This document shows, piece by piece, positions 44,937-56,029 of a stretch of 64,000 bases of DNA. How positions within the stretch are numbered: the first letter of the stretch is position 1; the number at the start of each line of letters is the position of its first letter. Source of the stretch: Astragalus membranaceus. Its lineage: Eukaryota > Streptophyta > Magnoliopsida > Fabales > Fabaceae. The notes beneath the pieces are model-generated. The model was not told the DNA's origin. It searched no databases and saw only the letters and a program-made list of their open reading frames with translations. A program made the translations under genes and the position numbers. Where the stretch lies: NCBI GenBank assembly GCA_039519185.1, contig CM076849.1:65764834-65828833 (forward strand). The letters are read 5' to 3'.

Positions 44937-47056
44937 TGTAACGCCCCAAAAATAGTTGGTTAGTTATTTAATTAATTAAGGGGAATTAGTTGTGGAGAAA
45001 TATTAGAAATAATGATATGGTGTTAATTAAATTAGGGAGTGGTGGAATTAATCGAGGAGGGGTGTGAATAAGGTCAATGGCCCAAAAGCCATTAGTTGGG
45101 CCTAGGGTTAAATGAATTAGAGAGAAGAATTAAAAGAAAGGAGCAGCCGAGAGTGAGAGAAGGAAAGAAACGTAAGACACAAAAAGAAAGAAGAAGAAAT
45201 CGTGACAGAGAAAGAGAGAAGCGTGACCGAGAAAGAGAAGAGAAAGACCTAGAGAGAGAGAAGGAGAGAACGCGGGAGTGAGAAGGGAAAAAGGAAAGGA
45301 AGCACACGACTGAAGGAGGGAGTAGAACCGCGAAGAAGAGGAAAGGAGAAGAGGGAAGGGACTCGCGAAGGAGAAGAGGGAAAGAAGAAGAGGTTCGCAA
45401 GTCTTCAAGGGCCAGTTCGTGTGTTGCTGTGGTTCTGATCGTGATCACCTTCCCGTTAATCCGGAGCTCACGTTTTCGAGGTAAGGGTGGGTTTAACGGT
45501 TATAATGGGTTATGATGGTGGTTTATGGGTAGTTAGGTGTTGTGTATTTGCATGATTAAAGTGGATATGAAATTGAGTGATTGAGATGTGAATTATTGTG
45601 TGATACAATTTTGATTGAGATGTGAGTAAGATTTGTATTGTATGCCAAATAATTGATAAAATGTGTAATTGAAGATATGAGAGTGAATTTGAGGTGTTTG
45701 AAATAATTATTGAATGATTGAGCATATGAAATTTTGAAGAAAATTGAGTTTGAAGGACCCTAGGCGCCTTAGGCGCCATTGTTGTTGTCAATCCGTGCTT
45801 TGTTGCTGCTGTCTGGGCGCCTGTTGCCAATTCTGCCAATTTGCGCCTCACTTGTGCGCCAGTCGCGCTTCAAGCGCAAGTCACTGGGCATTTCTGCCGT
45901 TTCGCGCTCCAGTTGCGCCTAAGTCGCGCCCCACGCACGAAGCCTCAGAATTTTCTGCTGTTCCGAGTCATTTTCAGCACGTGTCTCGGTTTTGTCCCAA
46001 ATTTGTTTTTGACATATCTTTTGACTCGGGTGTCCGTTTTAAGTGCTTCAAAATGCGTTTCGAAGCTCGTTCAGTCCTCTATATGTGTATGCTACTGTAA
46101 TGTGAAAAATAATTATTTGATGAGCTGAATAATTTTTGATGAGCTGAATATTTATTGATGAGCTGAAATATTTATTGGTGAGAAATTACGAGGTAGCTGT
46201 GATGCTACAACATGAGATAGTTGTTAATGTGGTATAGTATTTCTCACGTGCTTTGTTGTGGTTATGTGACGAGGTAGATGTGATGCTACAACACGTGGTA
46301 TTTTTATGAAATGATTTATAACGAGATATGGTGATATAGTATTTATTAATTGAATGCTTTGAGTTGGTGTAATTGGTGCATGAGCCATGAGTCGCATTGT
46401 CATATGCATTCTTACGAGGTAGCTGTGATGCTACAACACGAGGTTTATTACGAGTTGCGCCCGTCGTGGCCTTTACGAGATCGGTACCGCATGCATACGC
46501 CCGGAGGGGTTGCATTTCATACATTCCTTCATGGTCCATGTGTACATAACTATTGTGGTTGGCGTTTTATGTCTGATAGAGATATGAATCTTGTGCTGTA
46601 GTGTGATAAGGTATAAACGTGTTTGCCGTGTTGTGCCTGCTGCTTATGTACTGCTGTCATGTGCTTATTATTTCTGTTAAACTCACCCCTTCTGCTTGGA
46701 ATGTTGCTCTTGTGTGGCAACGCTGCAGGTGATCGTTAGCACTCGTGGAGGATTGCTAGGTGTAGTCTCCTTCTCGTTGGGTCTGTGTCGGCTCTGATGC
46801 GTAGCACCGGGGAGGGGTTTTAGGGGTCGTTTATGTTTTATTATGTTGTTTACTGCTGGAGACTGATGTCTTAATTATTCATGGCGATGTTTGCACGAGT
46901 TTGAGATTCCGCTGTTTAATGTTATTCTGAGATTAAGTGTTTTTGAGGATTTTAAATCATTTGTTATTTGTTTTTTTGGTGAGAAAAATGTAGCGCCCTT
47001 CTGAGGTGACTCTGATATTTGTTCATTTAATTATAAATTAGAGAGGGGGTGTTACA
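44937..47056 (+). mobile_element. Tekay-type solo LTR 2
   Basis: TGTAACGCCCC to GGTGTTACA, 2120 bp, flanked by GCAAG (44932-44936 and 47057-47061). It has a GA-rich leader-like segment (45120-45300), a donor-like GAGGTAAGGGTGGG (45478-45491), a GGCGCC/GCGCC word cluster (45758-45935), the CTTTTGACTCGGGTGTCCG scaffold (46018-46036), the ACGAGGTAGCTGTGATGCTA tandem block, GGTACCGCATGCAT (46487-46500), and an acceptor-like AACGCTGCAG (to 46728). Confidence 0.92.
46187..46443 (+). repeat. Tandem-repeat cassette of Tekay solo LTR 2
   Basis: Copies of ACGAGGTAG(C/A)TGTGATGCTACAAC(A)(C/T) begin at 46188, 46269 and 46414, with partial ACGAG(A/G)T units between. Unrelated in sequence to the cassettes of the other Tekay LTRs. 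Confidence 0.75.
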
Positions 47057-47354
47057 GCAAGCCTATGAATGACTATGTAGGTACTGTGAATTGAGTGAAC
47101 ACCAAAAACACCTCAAAGAGAGAAACAGTAGTGAGATGTGTGAAAAAAGAGAGAACTCAAGATTTCTTGCCTGCTTATGACCCTGTATTTTCCAATGCTG
47201 TTGTCATGTTACTACAATAGGCTGATGATGATTTTTGATGTGCTGTAAAGTTAATTGGTTTGTGTATAATATGTGACAGCTAAATAAAAAAAAGTAGCCA
47301 CGGCCTGAATTGAATGTTTGCTTGAGGACAAGCAAAAGTTTAAGTTTGGGGTTG
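47057..47354 (+). other. Athila-B 3' end and polypurine tract
   Basis: Internal DNA after the nested LTR. TTGAGGACAAGCAAAAGTTT is followed by AAGTTTGGGGTTG, which ends at the 3' LTR start. Confidence 0.75.
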
Positions 47355-48688
47355 TGTTGACTCTCTGTCATATGATACAAGTTGCTACTTTTTAGAACCA
47401 AAAATGCATGGGTTTGATTGTAATATAGTCATTATCTGGGGTATTAGCTTAGTTTAGAGTATTGTAGTAGGAAATCATTGTGTAAGCTATTTTCTTCAAT
47501 TCTGGAGCCATTTTGTACTTGAAGACCTCCAACTTATTGTGGCATCATCCAGCGAACCGGACACTTGCCTAGAGATGCACACAATTGGAAGGATTTGGAA
47601 AACTGAGAGTATCGCGTCGCGACCAGGAGGGTTCGCGTCGCGACGGCAACATGAATTGGAGTAATTTTGGTTCTGTCTAATCTCGCGTCGCGACCAGGAG
47701 GGCTCGAGTCACGATGGAAGCAAGAAATTGGAAGAAATTGGTTCGGTCTGATCTCGCGTCGCGACCAGGAGGGTTCGCGTCGCGACCATTCATTATTCTG
47801 AAGCATCGCGTCGCGATGGACTCGTATCGCGTCGCGATGGGCCCCCGAAATTAGGGATTTTATGGATTTTTCAGCGAAATTTCGAGTCTCTTGGTCATGG
47901 GAGCGCAGCTAGAGTTTGGAACAGCTTGGAGGTGCGATTTTGGAGTCTTCCAATCACTTGGGAACAAGGATTGAAGGTTTCTATGGCTTCCTCTATTTGC
48001 TTCTTCTCCTTTATCTTATGTTGTACCCTTTTCACCATGTGTAACTAATTTCTTTTGATTAGGGAGAGATGATTCTTCCCAAACCTATCTTATGGATTCT
48101 TTGTTATGGTTAATACAATTAGTTGTTTGATTTATCATAAGTCTATACCTCTTTGTTTAATGCTTTATAGTTACATATGATAATTATAATGATTTAGGGT
48201 ATGTGATCACATAGGGATATGGGTTGCATGCTTGATATGGGGTTTTAGATCATAAACTTGTGATCACCATAGGAGTGTGGGATTGGATTTATGAATTCTT
48301 TATTTCTAGGGTTCAAGGCTTTACCAATTGGCATGATTCACCTAAGGAATTAGGGTAACTCAATTAGGTAACAGGGGTTTTGAGGCAAGGAATTGTCCTT
48401 AACCTAACTTAGTGAATTGAATCTGGTATTTCAAACAATTAATTTGTGATTAGCTGAAGGTTCATAAGATAGGTGAGGGGAGAGGATTCGACCCCTAATC
48501 GCTTTCCTTATTATTTCAACAACCGTCTTTATTTTCGCGTTACCAAATGCTCAAATCAAATCAATTTTCACAATCTAAGAATCGATAATTTTGCCATTGT
48601 TAAACAACACGCAATCCCTGTGGAGACGACCGGTCTTACCGTTCTTTTATTACTTGCGACATTTGGTACACTTGCCAAAAGTCTAACA
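47355..48688 (+). repeat. 3' LTR of Athila-B
   Basis: 1334 bp from TGTTGACTCTC to AGTCTAACA. It carries TCGCGTCGCGACCAGGAGGG words at 47612-47845. It differs from the 5' LTR at many more positions than the Athila-A or Tekay pairs do, so this insertion is older. Confidence 0.92.
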
Positions 48689-50230
48689 ACGAGGTCGCTA
48701 TCTTCTGTTTGACCACTGCTTCCTTGAAAGAGGCTCTACCTCGGATCTCCTCCACAAGGTCGAGCTCTTCCCTCAGGGCCTGGTTGTTGTCTTCCGGCGA
48801 TTTTAGATTTGTCGTTCTCCAACTTAGCTCTCAGACTTCAATCGGAATGACCGCTTCGCTCCCAAAGGAGAGTCGGAACGACGTTTCCCCCGTAGAGCTC
48901 TGAGGGGTGGTCCTGTAAGCCCATAGGACATAAGTTAGTTCTTCGACCCAATTTCCTTTGGCATCGTGAAGTCATTTCTTCAGTCCATTGAGGATTACCT
49001 TGTTAGCAGCCTCGGCCTGCGCGTTGGTCTGGGGGTGTTCTACCGAGGTGAAACAGTGTTTGATGTTAAGACCGGTCATGAGCTTCCTGAAACCTTTGTT
49101 AGCAAACTGGGTCCCGTTATCGGTTAGTACTACATCGGGGATCCCGAAAAGAATCATGATGTTTTACTTGAAAAACTACATGCAATTTCTTGCATTGATA
49201 ATGGCCAATGGCTCAGCTTCGATCCACTTTGTAAAGTAATCCACAGCTACTATCAGGTATTTGACCTGGCCATTTAGCTCGACGTTTTCGGCGACCCCTG
49301 TCCGGGGGCAGTCGGGAAGGGCCTCAAGAGATCGATCCCCCACCATGCAAAAGGCCACGAGGGGGTGAGGCATTTAAGCTCGGTAGGGGGGCCAAATGGA
49401 CGTTGGCATGGATCTGACATTTTCGGCATTTCGTCACGTAGTTCTTAGCATCGATTTCCATGGTCAACCAGAAATAACCTGCCCTTAAAGCTTTTCGGGC
49501 CAGAGACCTACCTCCGAGGTGCTGCCCACAAATTCCTTCGTGAATTTCGGCTAGGACATAATCTGCTTCCTCCCCTTCAATGCACTTCAGTAACGGTGCA
49601 GAGAGGCTCCTCCTGTAGAGGATCCCGTCAATCACAGAGAAGGACGACGCCTTTCTCCTGATCAGCTTAGCTTCACGAGAGTCTGGAGGCTCGCCCCCGA
49701 CTCAATGTACTCCATGATTGGCGCAATCCAACCTTTGCTTTCCTTAACTACACATATTGATGAAGCGAGCTCCAAGTCAGGATTTACACTGGGCTTATTA
49801 AGCACTTCCTGGATTACAGAATGGTGGTTTCCTAGAACTTTGGTGCCGACGAGTTTGGATAGAACATCTGCCCTCTTGTTTTTCCGCCCTCGGAACATGT
49901 TTAACCTCCGCAAGCACGAATCGAGCTAATAATCCCCAGACCTGAGTTAAATATTTCTGCAAGGTCGGATCCTTGGTCTCATATTGCTTTCCGATCTGCG
50001 AAACCACCAACAAAGAATCGGTGTTCAGGGTGATCCGAGTAACTCGGAGATCTAGGGCAAGTCAGAGTCCTGCAATGCATGCCTCGTACTCTTCCTGGTT
50101 ATTTGAAGTTGGAAACCCGAAGATGAGGGACACCCCAATCACGACACCAACCGGGCTTTCTAACAAGAGACCGGCTTCTCTACCTTTCGGATTCGAAAAT
50201 CCGTTTACGTGTAAGATCCATACCTCGCCC
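48689..50230 (-). pseudogene. Tat integrase region, degenerate
   Basis: Read leftwards from 50230: an RNase H remainder, then DGILYRRSLSAPLLKC and GRSLARKALRAGYFW leading to the zinc finger VTKCRKCQIHANVH (about 49420). After a frame change comes LIVAVDYFTKWIEAEPL (near 49240), then VVLTDNGTQFANKGF and TSVEHPQTNAQAEAANK (near 49000-49130), which hold the second Asp and the Glu of the catalytic triad. It ends at 48689, where Athila-B is inserted, and continues at 38955. Stops and frameshifts make it inactive. Confidence 0.85.
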
Positions 50231-52690
50231 TCAGGGTCGGGCGGGAGTCATTTTCGCGACGAAATCCGCGAGGACTTGAGCCTTCATTGCCGTTCTCGAT
50301 TCGTACCTGATCCTCAACTCGGAGAGCTCAACCGCCCACTTGATCATTCTACCGGCCAGATCAGGTCGGTGTAGGATCTGACAAATAGGATGATTGGTCC
50401 GTACCACGACCTGATGAGCAACAAAGTAAGGTCGGAGGCGACGTGCCGCAGTAATCAAAGCAAAGGGTATTTTTTTAATTTTCTGATACCGGCTTTCCGG
50501 TCCTTGTAGGGCTTTGCTTACAAAATATACCGGACTTTGGCCGGCCTCGGTTTCACGGACAAGAACGGCGCCTAAAGCCTCATCCGAGATTGCCAAATAC
50601 AAGCACAGGGTTTTCCCCTGGTTGGGCCGAGTTAGGATCGGAGGCTCGGATAGAACCTTTTTGAGCTGGTTGAGGGCCCCATCCCGCTCCGGGGTCCATT
50701 CAAATTTCACTTCCTTCTTAAGTAACTTGAATAATGAAAGTGATTTGAAGGCAGTGTTTGAAATGAAACGAGAAAGGGCGGCGATCATGCCGTTAAGCTT
50801 TTGAACTTCTTTATTAGCAGTCGGCGTGCGCATCTCGGTCACAGCCCGACACTTGTCTGGGTTGGCCTCAATGCCTCTCTCCGTGAGGTAGAATCTGAGG
50901 AACTTTCCAGCTCGGACCCCGAAAGTACATTTTTCAGGGTTCAATCTCATGTTGGTCTTCCGGACTTCTGCAAAAATCTCCTCAAGGTCGGCCACGTGGA
51001 GCCTCTCCTCTTCACTCTTTGCAATCATATCGTCTAAATAGACTTCTATGATACGCCCGATCTGTTTTTGAAACACTTTATTCATCATCCTTTGATACGT
51101 AGCTCCGACATTTTTTAATTCGAAAGGCATAACCCGGTAACAAAAATTACCGCGGTTAGTCATGAAGGTGGTTTTCTCCTGGTCAGAGGGGAACATCGGA
51201 ATTTGATTGTAACTGGAGTAGGCATCCATAAAAGATAATAAACGAAAACCCGAAGCATTATCGACTAGGCGATCAATGCTAGGAACAGGAAAGGTGTCCT
51301 TTGGACAGGCCTTATTAAGATCAGTATAATCAATGCACATGCGTCATTTTCCATTACTTTTCTTTACGAGTACATGGTTGGAGAGCCAAGTTGTATACTT
51401 GACTTCTGTTTCAAAGTTTTCATTAATTAAATCCTCCACGGCCTTAGCAGCAGCAGCAGCTTTCTCTCCACTTTGAGCCCTTTTGCGCTGGGTGACCCAC
51501 TTGGCTTCGCGGTTAACAGCTAGCTGGTGACAAGCAACCTCAGGAGGAATCTCGGGCATGTCTTCTGCCGACCAATCAAAAAGGTCTGTGTGAGCTCTTA
51601 AACACCGTGCGAGCTCAACCTTTACTTCCTCAGATAGATCGGAACCAATCCTGATTGTTTTAGCCGGATCCTCACCCAACTGGATTTCAACAAACTCCCC
51701 ATCAGGTTGAGGTCGCCTGATTCTCTTCTTTAGTTCTCGGGTCAGATCATCATCATCCTCCTCTTCCGAGCTATCTGGGTCATACCTAGCATCCAAATCT
51801 GTCACATTGACATCGGCAGCCTTGCCGTTTCCTTTCTCCTTTGAGTTTTTCCGAACTTCTTCGGGGAGATCTCCCTCCTCCATAGCCTTTTCGTCTGCCT
51901 TCATGTGCAGATAGAAACACCTCTCGGTGGACTTCAAGTCGGTGTTGAGGGTGATGATCTTATTGCAGAGAGAGTAGAACTTCATCTTCAGGTCGACTGT
52001 GGAAGTTATCGCTCTGAGCCTTCCTAGAGTCGGCCTTCCAATTATGCATTTGTCGATTGAGGGACAAGGCAAGACAAGGAACTTGGTTTTAATGGTCCTA
52101 ACCGTTGGTTCTTCTCCATAAGTGACCATCATCTCCAAGTAACCAAGTGGCTTGGTTTGCGACCCGTTGAAACCAGATAGGTCCGATCCTCTGTATGGTG
52201 TCAGGTCCTCCTCAGAAATCTCCAACCTTCTGATCAGGTCGACGAAGATGATGTCGGCCGAACTCCCCTGATCAACCAGGATTCTCCTTACTTCGGCATT
52301 GGCCATCACAGCCGTGATCAACAGTGGCACGTGCTTGATGGGTTTCCCATCTAGCAAATCCAAATCGCAGAAAGCCAAAGGATGACAGTTTGGTAAGTTC
52401 GAAGACGCCGAGGTGGAAGCCACATTCATGATTTCTTTCCACTTTCTCTTCATGTTTTTCCCGGATGCTTCATTAGGGTAGCCTCCCGAGATGAGCATCA
52501 TTACGGGCCGACCTTTAGATTTCCGAAAATCCTGCTCTTCCTCCGAGTTTTCCTCTTTTTCTTCCTTAGCTTTGCCCCTCCTCTTAGGGTCATATTTTTC
52601 TTCTTTGACCTCACATTCTTGCTGAGGCGGCTTCTTCACATACTGGCTTAACTTCCCCTTTTTTATCAGGTCCTCAATGTCGTCCTTCAA
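50231..52690 (-). pseudogene. Tat protease, reverse transcriptase and RNase H, one nonsense codon
   Basis: Protease ILVDQGSSADII (near 52250) is followed by an acidic linker, then RT with MCIDYTDLNKACPKD, FMDAYSSYNQIPM and VYLDDMIAKS (near 51050), then RNase H (LYLAISDEALGAVL, AQVLADFV). The style is Tat lineage. A TGA at 51344-51346 interrupts the NGK-RMCIDY junction, where the family has Trp, a single G-to-A change. The sequence on either side is open for 448 and 369 codons. Other family motifs are worn, for example FELKNVGATYQR where FGLKNAGATYQR is usual. Confidence 0.9.
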
Positions 52691-53932
52691 GGCATTGCAG
52701 CGGTTGGTGTCATGACCATTACTTCGGTGATATCGGCAGTATTTGTTGGATCGTTGCCCGGCCTGTGCAGGAGCGGATCGGGGAACCTGACTTCTTCAAA
52801 CTCAGCGTTCATACATTCCGCCAAAATTTTGGCTCTGGTCTCGTTTAGATCGAAATATTGTTGATGTCGGTTACGGGGCCCGATCTCCCTGTCGTTCTGG
52901 TTTTCCTTCTTGCCCCGATTCTCTTTCTCATTTTGGGGCCTAGATCCTCCGGGCTTGACATGTGACCTTCCTGCGTTGATTACTTCTTCGTGATCGATGT
53001 ACTTTTGAGATCTCTGGAGGAACTCCGCGAGAAATTTGGGTTGGTTGACCCCGACATCGGTCTGAAACAAACTGCCTTCACGAAGCCCGACCTCCATGAA
53101 GTAAAGTCGAAAAGAGTCGTCAAGGTTCCGGACTTGTGCAGCTTCATGGTTGAACCTCTCTATGTAGTTCCGAAGAGATTCAGTTTCGCCTTGACGAATT
53201 GCTTGTAGCACCTTTCGGGACTTCGGCTTCATCTTGGAGTGGGCGAAGTAAGCAGAAAAGAGTTTAGCCAAGTGATCCCAAGAAGAGATGGTGTTTGGTT
53301 TTAGGGCCCTGAACCAATCCAAAGCCACTTTCTCTAGAGTGAGAGGGAAAATCCGGCACTTAATCTCCTCCGGAACGTTACGATATTGCATCACCGTGTC
53401 AAAATAGTCGAGGTGGCGATCAGGATCGTCGGTCCCGTCATGCATTTTCAAACCTTCGGGGGGTTTCTCGAGATGCTTCGGCACTGAAAAATAGCCGATC
53501 TTACTCGTGAAAGGCCCTTTTCGCTTTCCGACCTCTCCCAGGGAGATTGTCGGTAATCATACTAGTCAGAAGACCTCCGCGAGCGCGGGCACCGACGTTC
53601 CTGCCTCGGGGATCTTTCCGAGCTTCTGGAACGTCGCCTCGGAGAAGAGGAGGAAAGAGATGAGCTCGGCCGAGGGGAATCCTCGGGATAGTAGGTTTCA
53701 TCGGGGGTCCGACTTGGGGGAGTCCCTGATCCACGCCCTCCTTTACGATGAGGTGGAGAGCGATGGTGGTGTCCCCTCCAAGCCGGAGATCGGTGAAGCC
53801 TATGGCCATAAGTCCTTCGACTTGGAGGGTCGCACTGAGGAGAGCTCCAATCCGGGATGTTTCGAGCTCGGATTTCAGTGATTTCGGCTTCCAATTGAGT
53901 GTAGCGTTGGCTCCTCTACTGGTCGGCCTCAA
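52687..53932 (-). pseudogene. Tat gag, frameshifted
   Basis: A His/Ser/Arg-rich N-terminal part (53562-53894) passes by a frame change into the capsid-like part (52687-53484), with HDGTDDPDRHLDYFDTVM and ALDWFRALKPNTISSW. A second frame change near 52775-52785 separates it from the zinc-finger frame CRYHRSNGHDTNRC (Cx2Hx4Hx4C), which continues into the protease. The Gag protein would form particles. As it stands it cannot be translated through. Confidence 0.85.
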
Positions 53933-54207
53933 CCTACCGACTTAGCAACTGGACGAGCTGTTGAACAACATCGACTGGTACCTGGACAGTCTGAGGGGGA
54001 GGTGGAAGTCGGTTCCGGGCTGAGCTCCTGGGGACCAGAGTTGTAGCCGAGTGTTGGGTGTGTCCCGGGCTAAGGGGCAAGGTGACCGCCACTCCTTCCG
54101 GGGTCACCTGCTGTAGGACTGGTCCCTCAATGACACTCGCGATAGTCCTTGTCGTAACGTTGGAGCCATTGTTAGTCAAGGAGATGGGAGAGGAACCAGA
54201 GTACGAG

Positions 54208-54229
54208 ATCCTCCCACTGTGGTCGCCAA
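54208..54229 (-). other. Primer binding site region of the Tat element
   Basis: On the minus strand TTGGCGACCACAGTGGGAGG directly follows the 5' LTR end. I recognise the general TGGCG...CC.C..TGGG pattern of plant Tat elements but cannot assign the tRNA with certainty. Confidence 0.55.
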
Positions 54230-55561
54230 TGTTCTGTACCATATCTCGGGGTCTATGACCGATCCAGGATAGTTGGTAGTAGGTGGTCCTGACCAACAGG
54301 CTCCGTTCCGATCTGAGGTGGGGTGGTACCTGCAAAGACACTATGATGCTCAAGTTAGTGGATGAGTTGATTACAAGTAAGAATGTTGGTTGAGAGTTTG
54401 TGACAGGAACAGGAACATTTGCTGATGGAGGTGGATAAGATGTCACTGGGTTGGTTACTGGAGGTGGAAGTGTTGTGGGAGTTGTACTAGCAGGTGAATT
54501 ATTAGCTGGATTTGTGGGAGGTAGAAGCACAGGTGTGGTAGAAGGAACATTTACAGACACTGCTGTAGCTGGATTGGTGGGAGAAATTGTGACTGAATTT
54601 GTAGAAGAAGAAGGAACATTTACGGGCACTGCCAAGACTTGTCATTATATCAGGTGTGGTAGAAGGAACATTTACAGGCACTGCCAAGACTTGTCATTAT
54701 ATCAACATAGGATATTGTAGGCAAGGAAGTAATTGTTGGATACATTTAAGTAAATTTAGAGCTTTTTAGAGTTTTATTGGTAATTGTTTTCCAATTTATT
54801 GTGAATTGTAATCATAAGTTTTTTCTCATGCCAATGAATGAAATCAGTTTTATTATGTTGGGAAGGAATGGACCTCTCTAAACTTTTTCCTATTATTTTT
54901 TTTTCAATTCTAATTATCTATGGCAACGTTTTTGAAGTGTTGTATTTGTTGGTGTAGGCAACGGTTTTTGCGGGTTGCCATATTTTGCAACGGTTTTTAA
55001 GTGTTGGCATAAGTGGCAACGGTTTTTACTTTATCAATGAAAACGGTTTTAGAATGTTGCCAATCTGGCAACGGTTTTTATTTGAATATAAGGCAACGGT
55101 TATCCAGTGTTGCCATAGATGGCAACGGTTTTGAAGTGTTGCCACATTTGGCGACAGTTTTGAAGCGTTGCCATAACTGGAACGCTTAACAACCGTTGCC
55201 ATAGCGTGTAAACCAAAACCGTTGCGTTTCAGCTGTCAATGGCAACGGTTTTGCGTTTGCGTTGCCTTAGGAAACAAAAAACCGTTGCCTTTAGTTTAGG
55301 CAACGGCCGCAACAACAACGGTTTCAAAACCGTTGCCAAAGGTTATGGCAACGGTTTTTTTGGCTTTAGGAGCCGGTTTTCGACCGTTGCCATAGGGTCT
55401 AATGTTGTAGTGGCACTAATGCTTATTTATAGAGTCAAATGTGAGTTTGATCTAATTGATCAGAGCCGTCCATTATAGGGTTTTGATCTCAACCGTTTGT
55501 TCATGGACCTGCCATTGGTATTGGGCCTCATCTGATTTGGGGTGCGGCCCAATCCGTAACA
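54230..55561 (-). repeat. 5' LTR of the Tat element, split by a CACTA fragment
   Basis: 54230-54390 and 55413-55561 match the two parts of the LTR at 15399-15696. About 33 extra bases occur near 54254-54286, and about 20 bases are missing at the insertion point. Confidence 0.8.
54391..55412. mobile_element. CACTA-type transposon fragment
   Basis: The right end, read inwards on the minus strand, is CACTACAACATTAGACCC. It is followed by an array (54920-55395) of about ten direct GGCAACGGTTTT units and some five inverted ones, the subterminal repeats expected of CACTA elements. The left terminus is absent, so it is truncated. 54400-54720 is low-complexity: minus strand Pro/Thr/Ser-rich (PTNPA repeats), plus strand Gly/Val-rich. 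It includes a duplicated GGAACATTTAC(A/G)GGCACTGC block. 54740-54860 looks like a plus-strand 3' UTR. Confidence 0.75.
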
Positions 55562-56014
55562 ATTTATAAGCCTAAACAAAAAAAGTCATAAAACTATAAG
55601 TACATTGTACATTGATATTCTAACATTTCAGGAATCTTTAATTCACAAAATGCTTTATATAATATTCACTCACTTTAGAGAATCTAACTTCATTGCTGAC
55701 GCAGACACCAATCACACCTTGCTCCATGAGGGAAATAGGAATAGCACAATAGAAGGTTCATCTTTCATGTTTCAAGTGTGTGTGGCCTTTTGACTTTGTG
55801 TATTGGGGCAACTATTTAAGTGCGCGTGCCCCAGATTTTATGTTGTTCGGTTAAGTACTTGAAGTCCCCACTAACACCAATTGTCAACACTCACTTAATA
55901 TATTCATAACTATAGCTTTGCAATGATCTTCCATAGAAGTATCAATTAATCCATCAATTAAAGCATTCAAAACATGATTATTGGTTTTCTTATAGTTCAC
56001 CAATGTCAAAATAT
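55562..56014. other. Intergenic sequence, nothing recognised
   Basis: AT-rich, with short frames and no motifs. It is bounded by the Tat LTR end and the target duplication of the next LINE. Confidence 0.6.
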
Positions 56015-56029
56015 AGAATGTTTAAGGAA

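Larger units (their letters stand above)
38956..48688 (+). mobile_element. Non-autonomous Athila-type element (Athila-B) with two nested Tekay solo LTRs
   Basis: LTRs start TGTTGACTCTC and end AGTCTAACA (38956-42993 and 47355-48688). After removing the two nested LTRs the element is about 4.9 kb with LTRs of about 1.33 kb and an interior of only 2.2 kb. It keeps a tRNA-Asp-type primer site, a short cysteine-rich ORF, the Athila stem-loop pair and a polypurine tract, but has no protease, RT or integrase. Flanks are ACTGG and ACGAG, a decayed duplication. The Tat integrase frame is restored across it when one copy is discounted, confirming the edges. Confidence 0.88.
15399..55561 (-). mobile_element. 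Old Tat-lineage Ty3/gypsy element, expanded by nested insertions
   Basis: Short LTRs of about 300 bp at 15399-15696 and 54230-55561 (the latter split) share their ends, TGTTCTGTACC and GTAACA on the plus strand. Read on the minus strand, a primer site follows the right LTR, then gag, protease, RT-RNase H and integrase run leftwards from 54 kb to 48.7 kb. The integrase end resumes at 38955, and a purine tract abuts the left LTR. An extra ORF in antisense orientation lies between pol and the 3' LTR, as known for several Tat elements. Flanking bases are AATTA and ATTTA, one mismatch from a 5-bp duplication. Multiple stops and frameshifts make it defective. Two separate Tat elements cannot be fully excluded. 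Confidence 0.7.

Noticed and set aside
53934..54635. 233-codon Pro/Thr-rich minus-strand ORF
   Set aside because: It runs from the CACTA fragment across the Tat LTR and primer site into Tat leader DNA, so it is a chance fusion across element borders.
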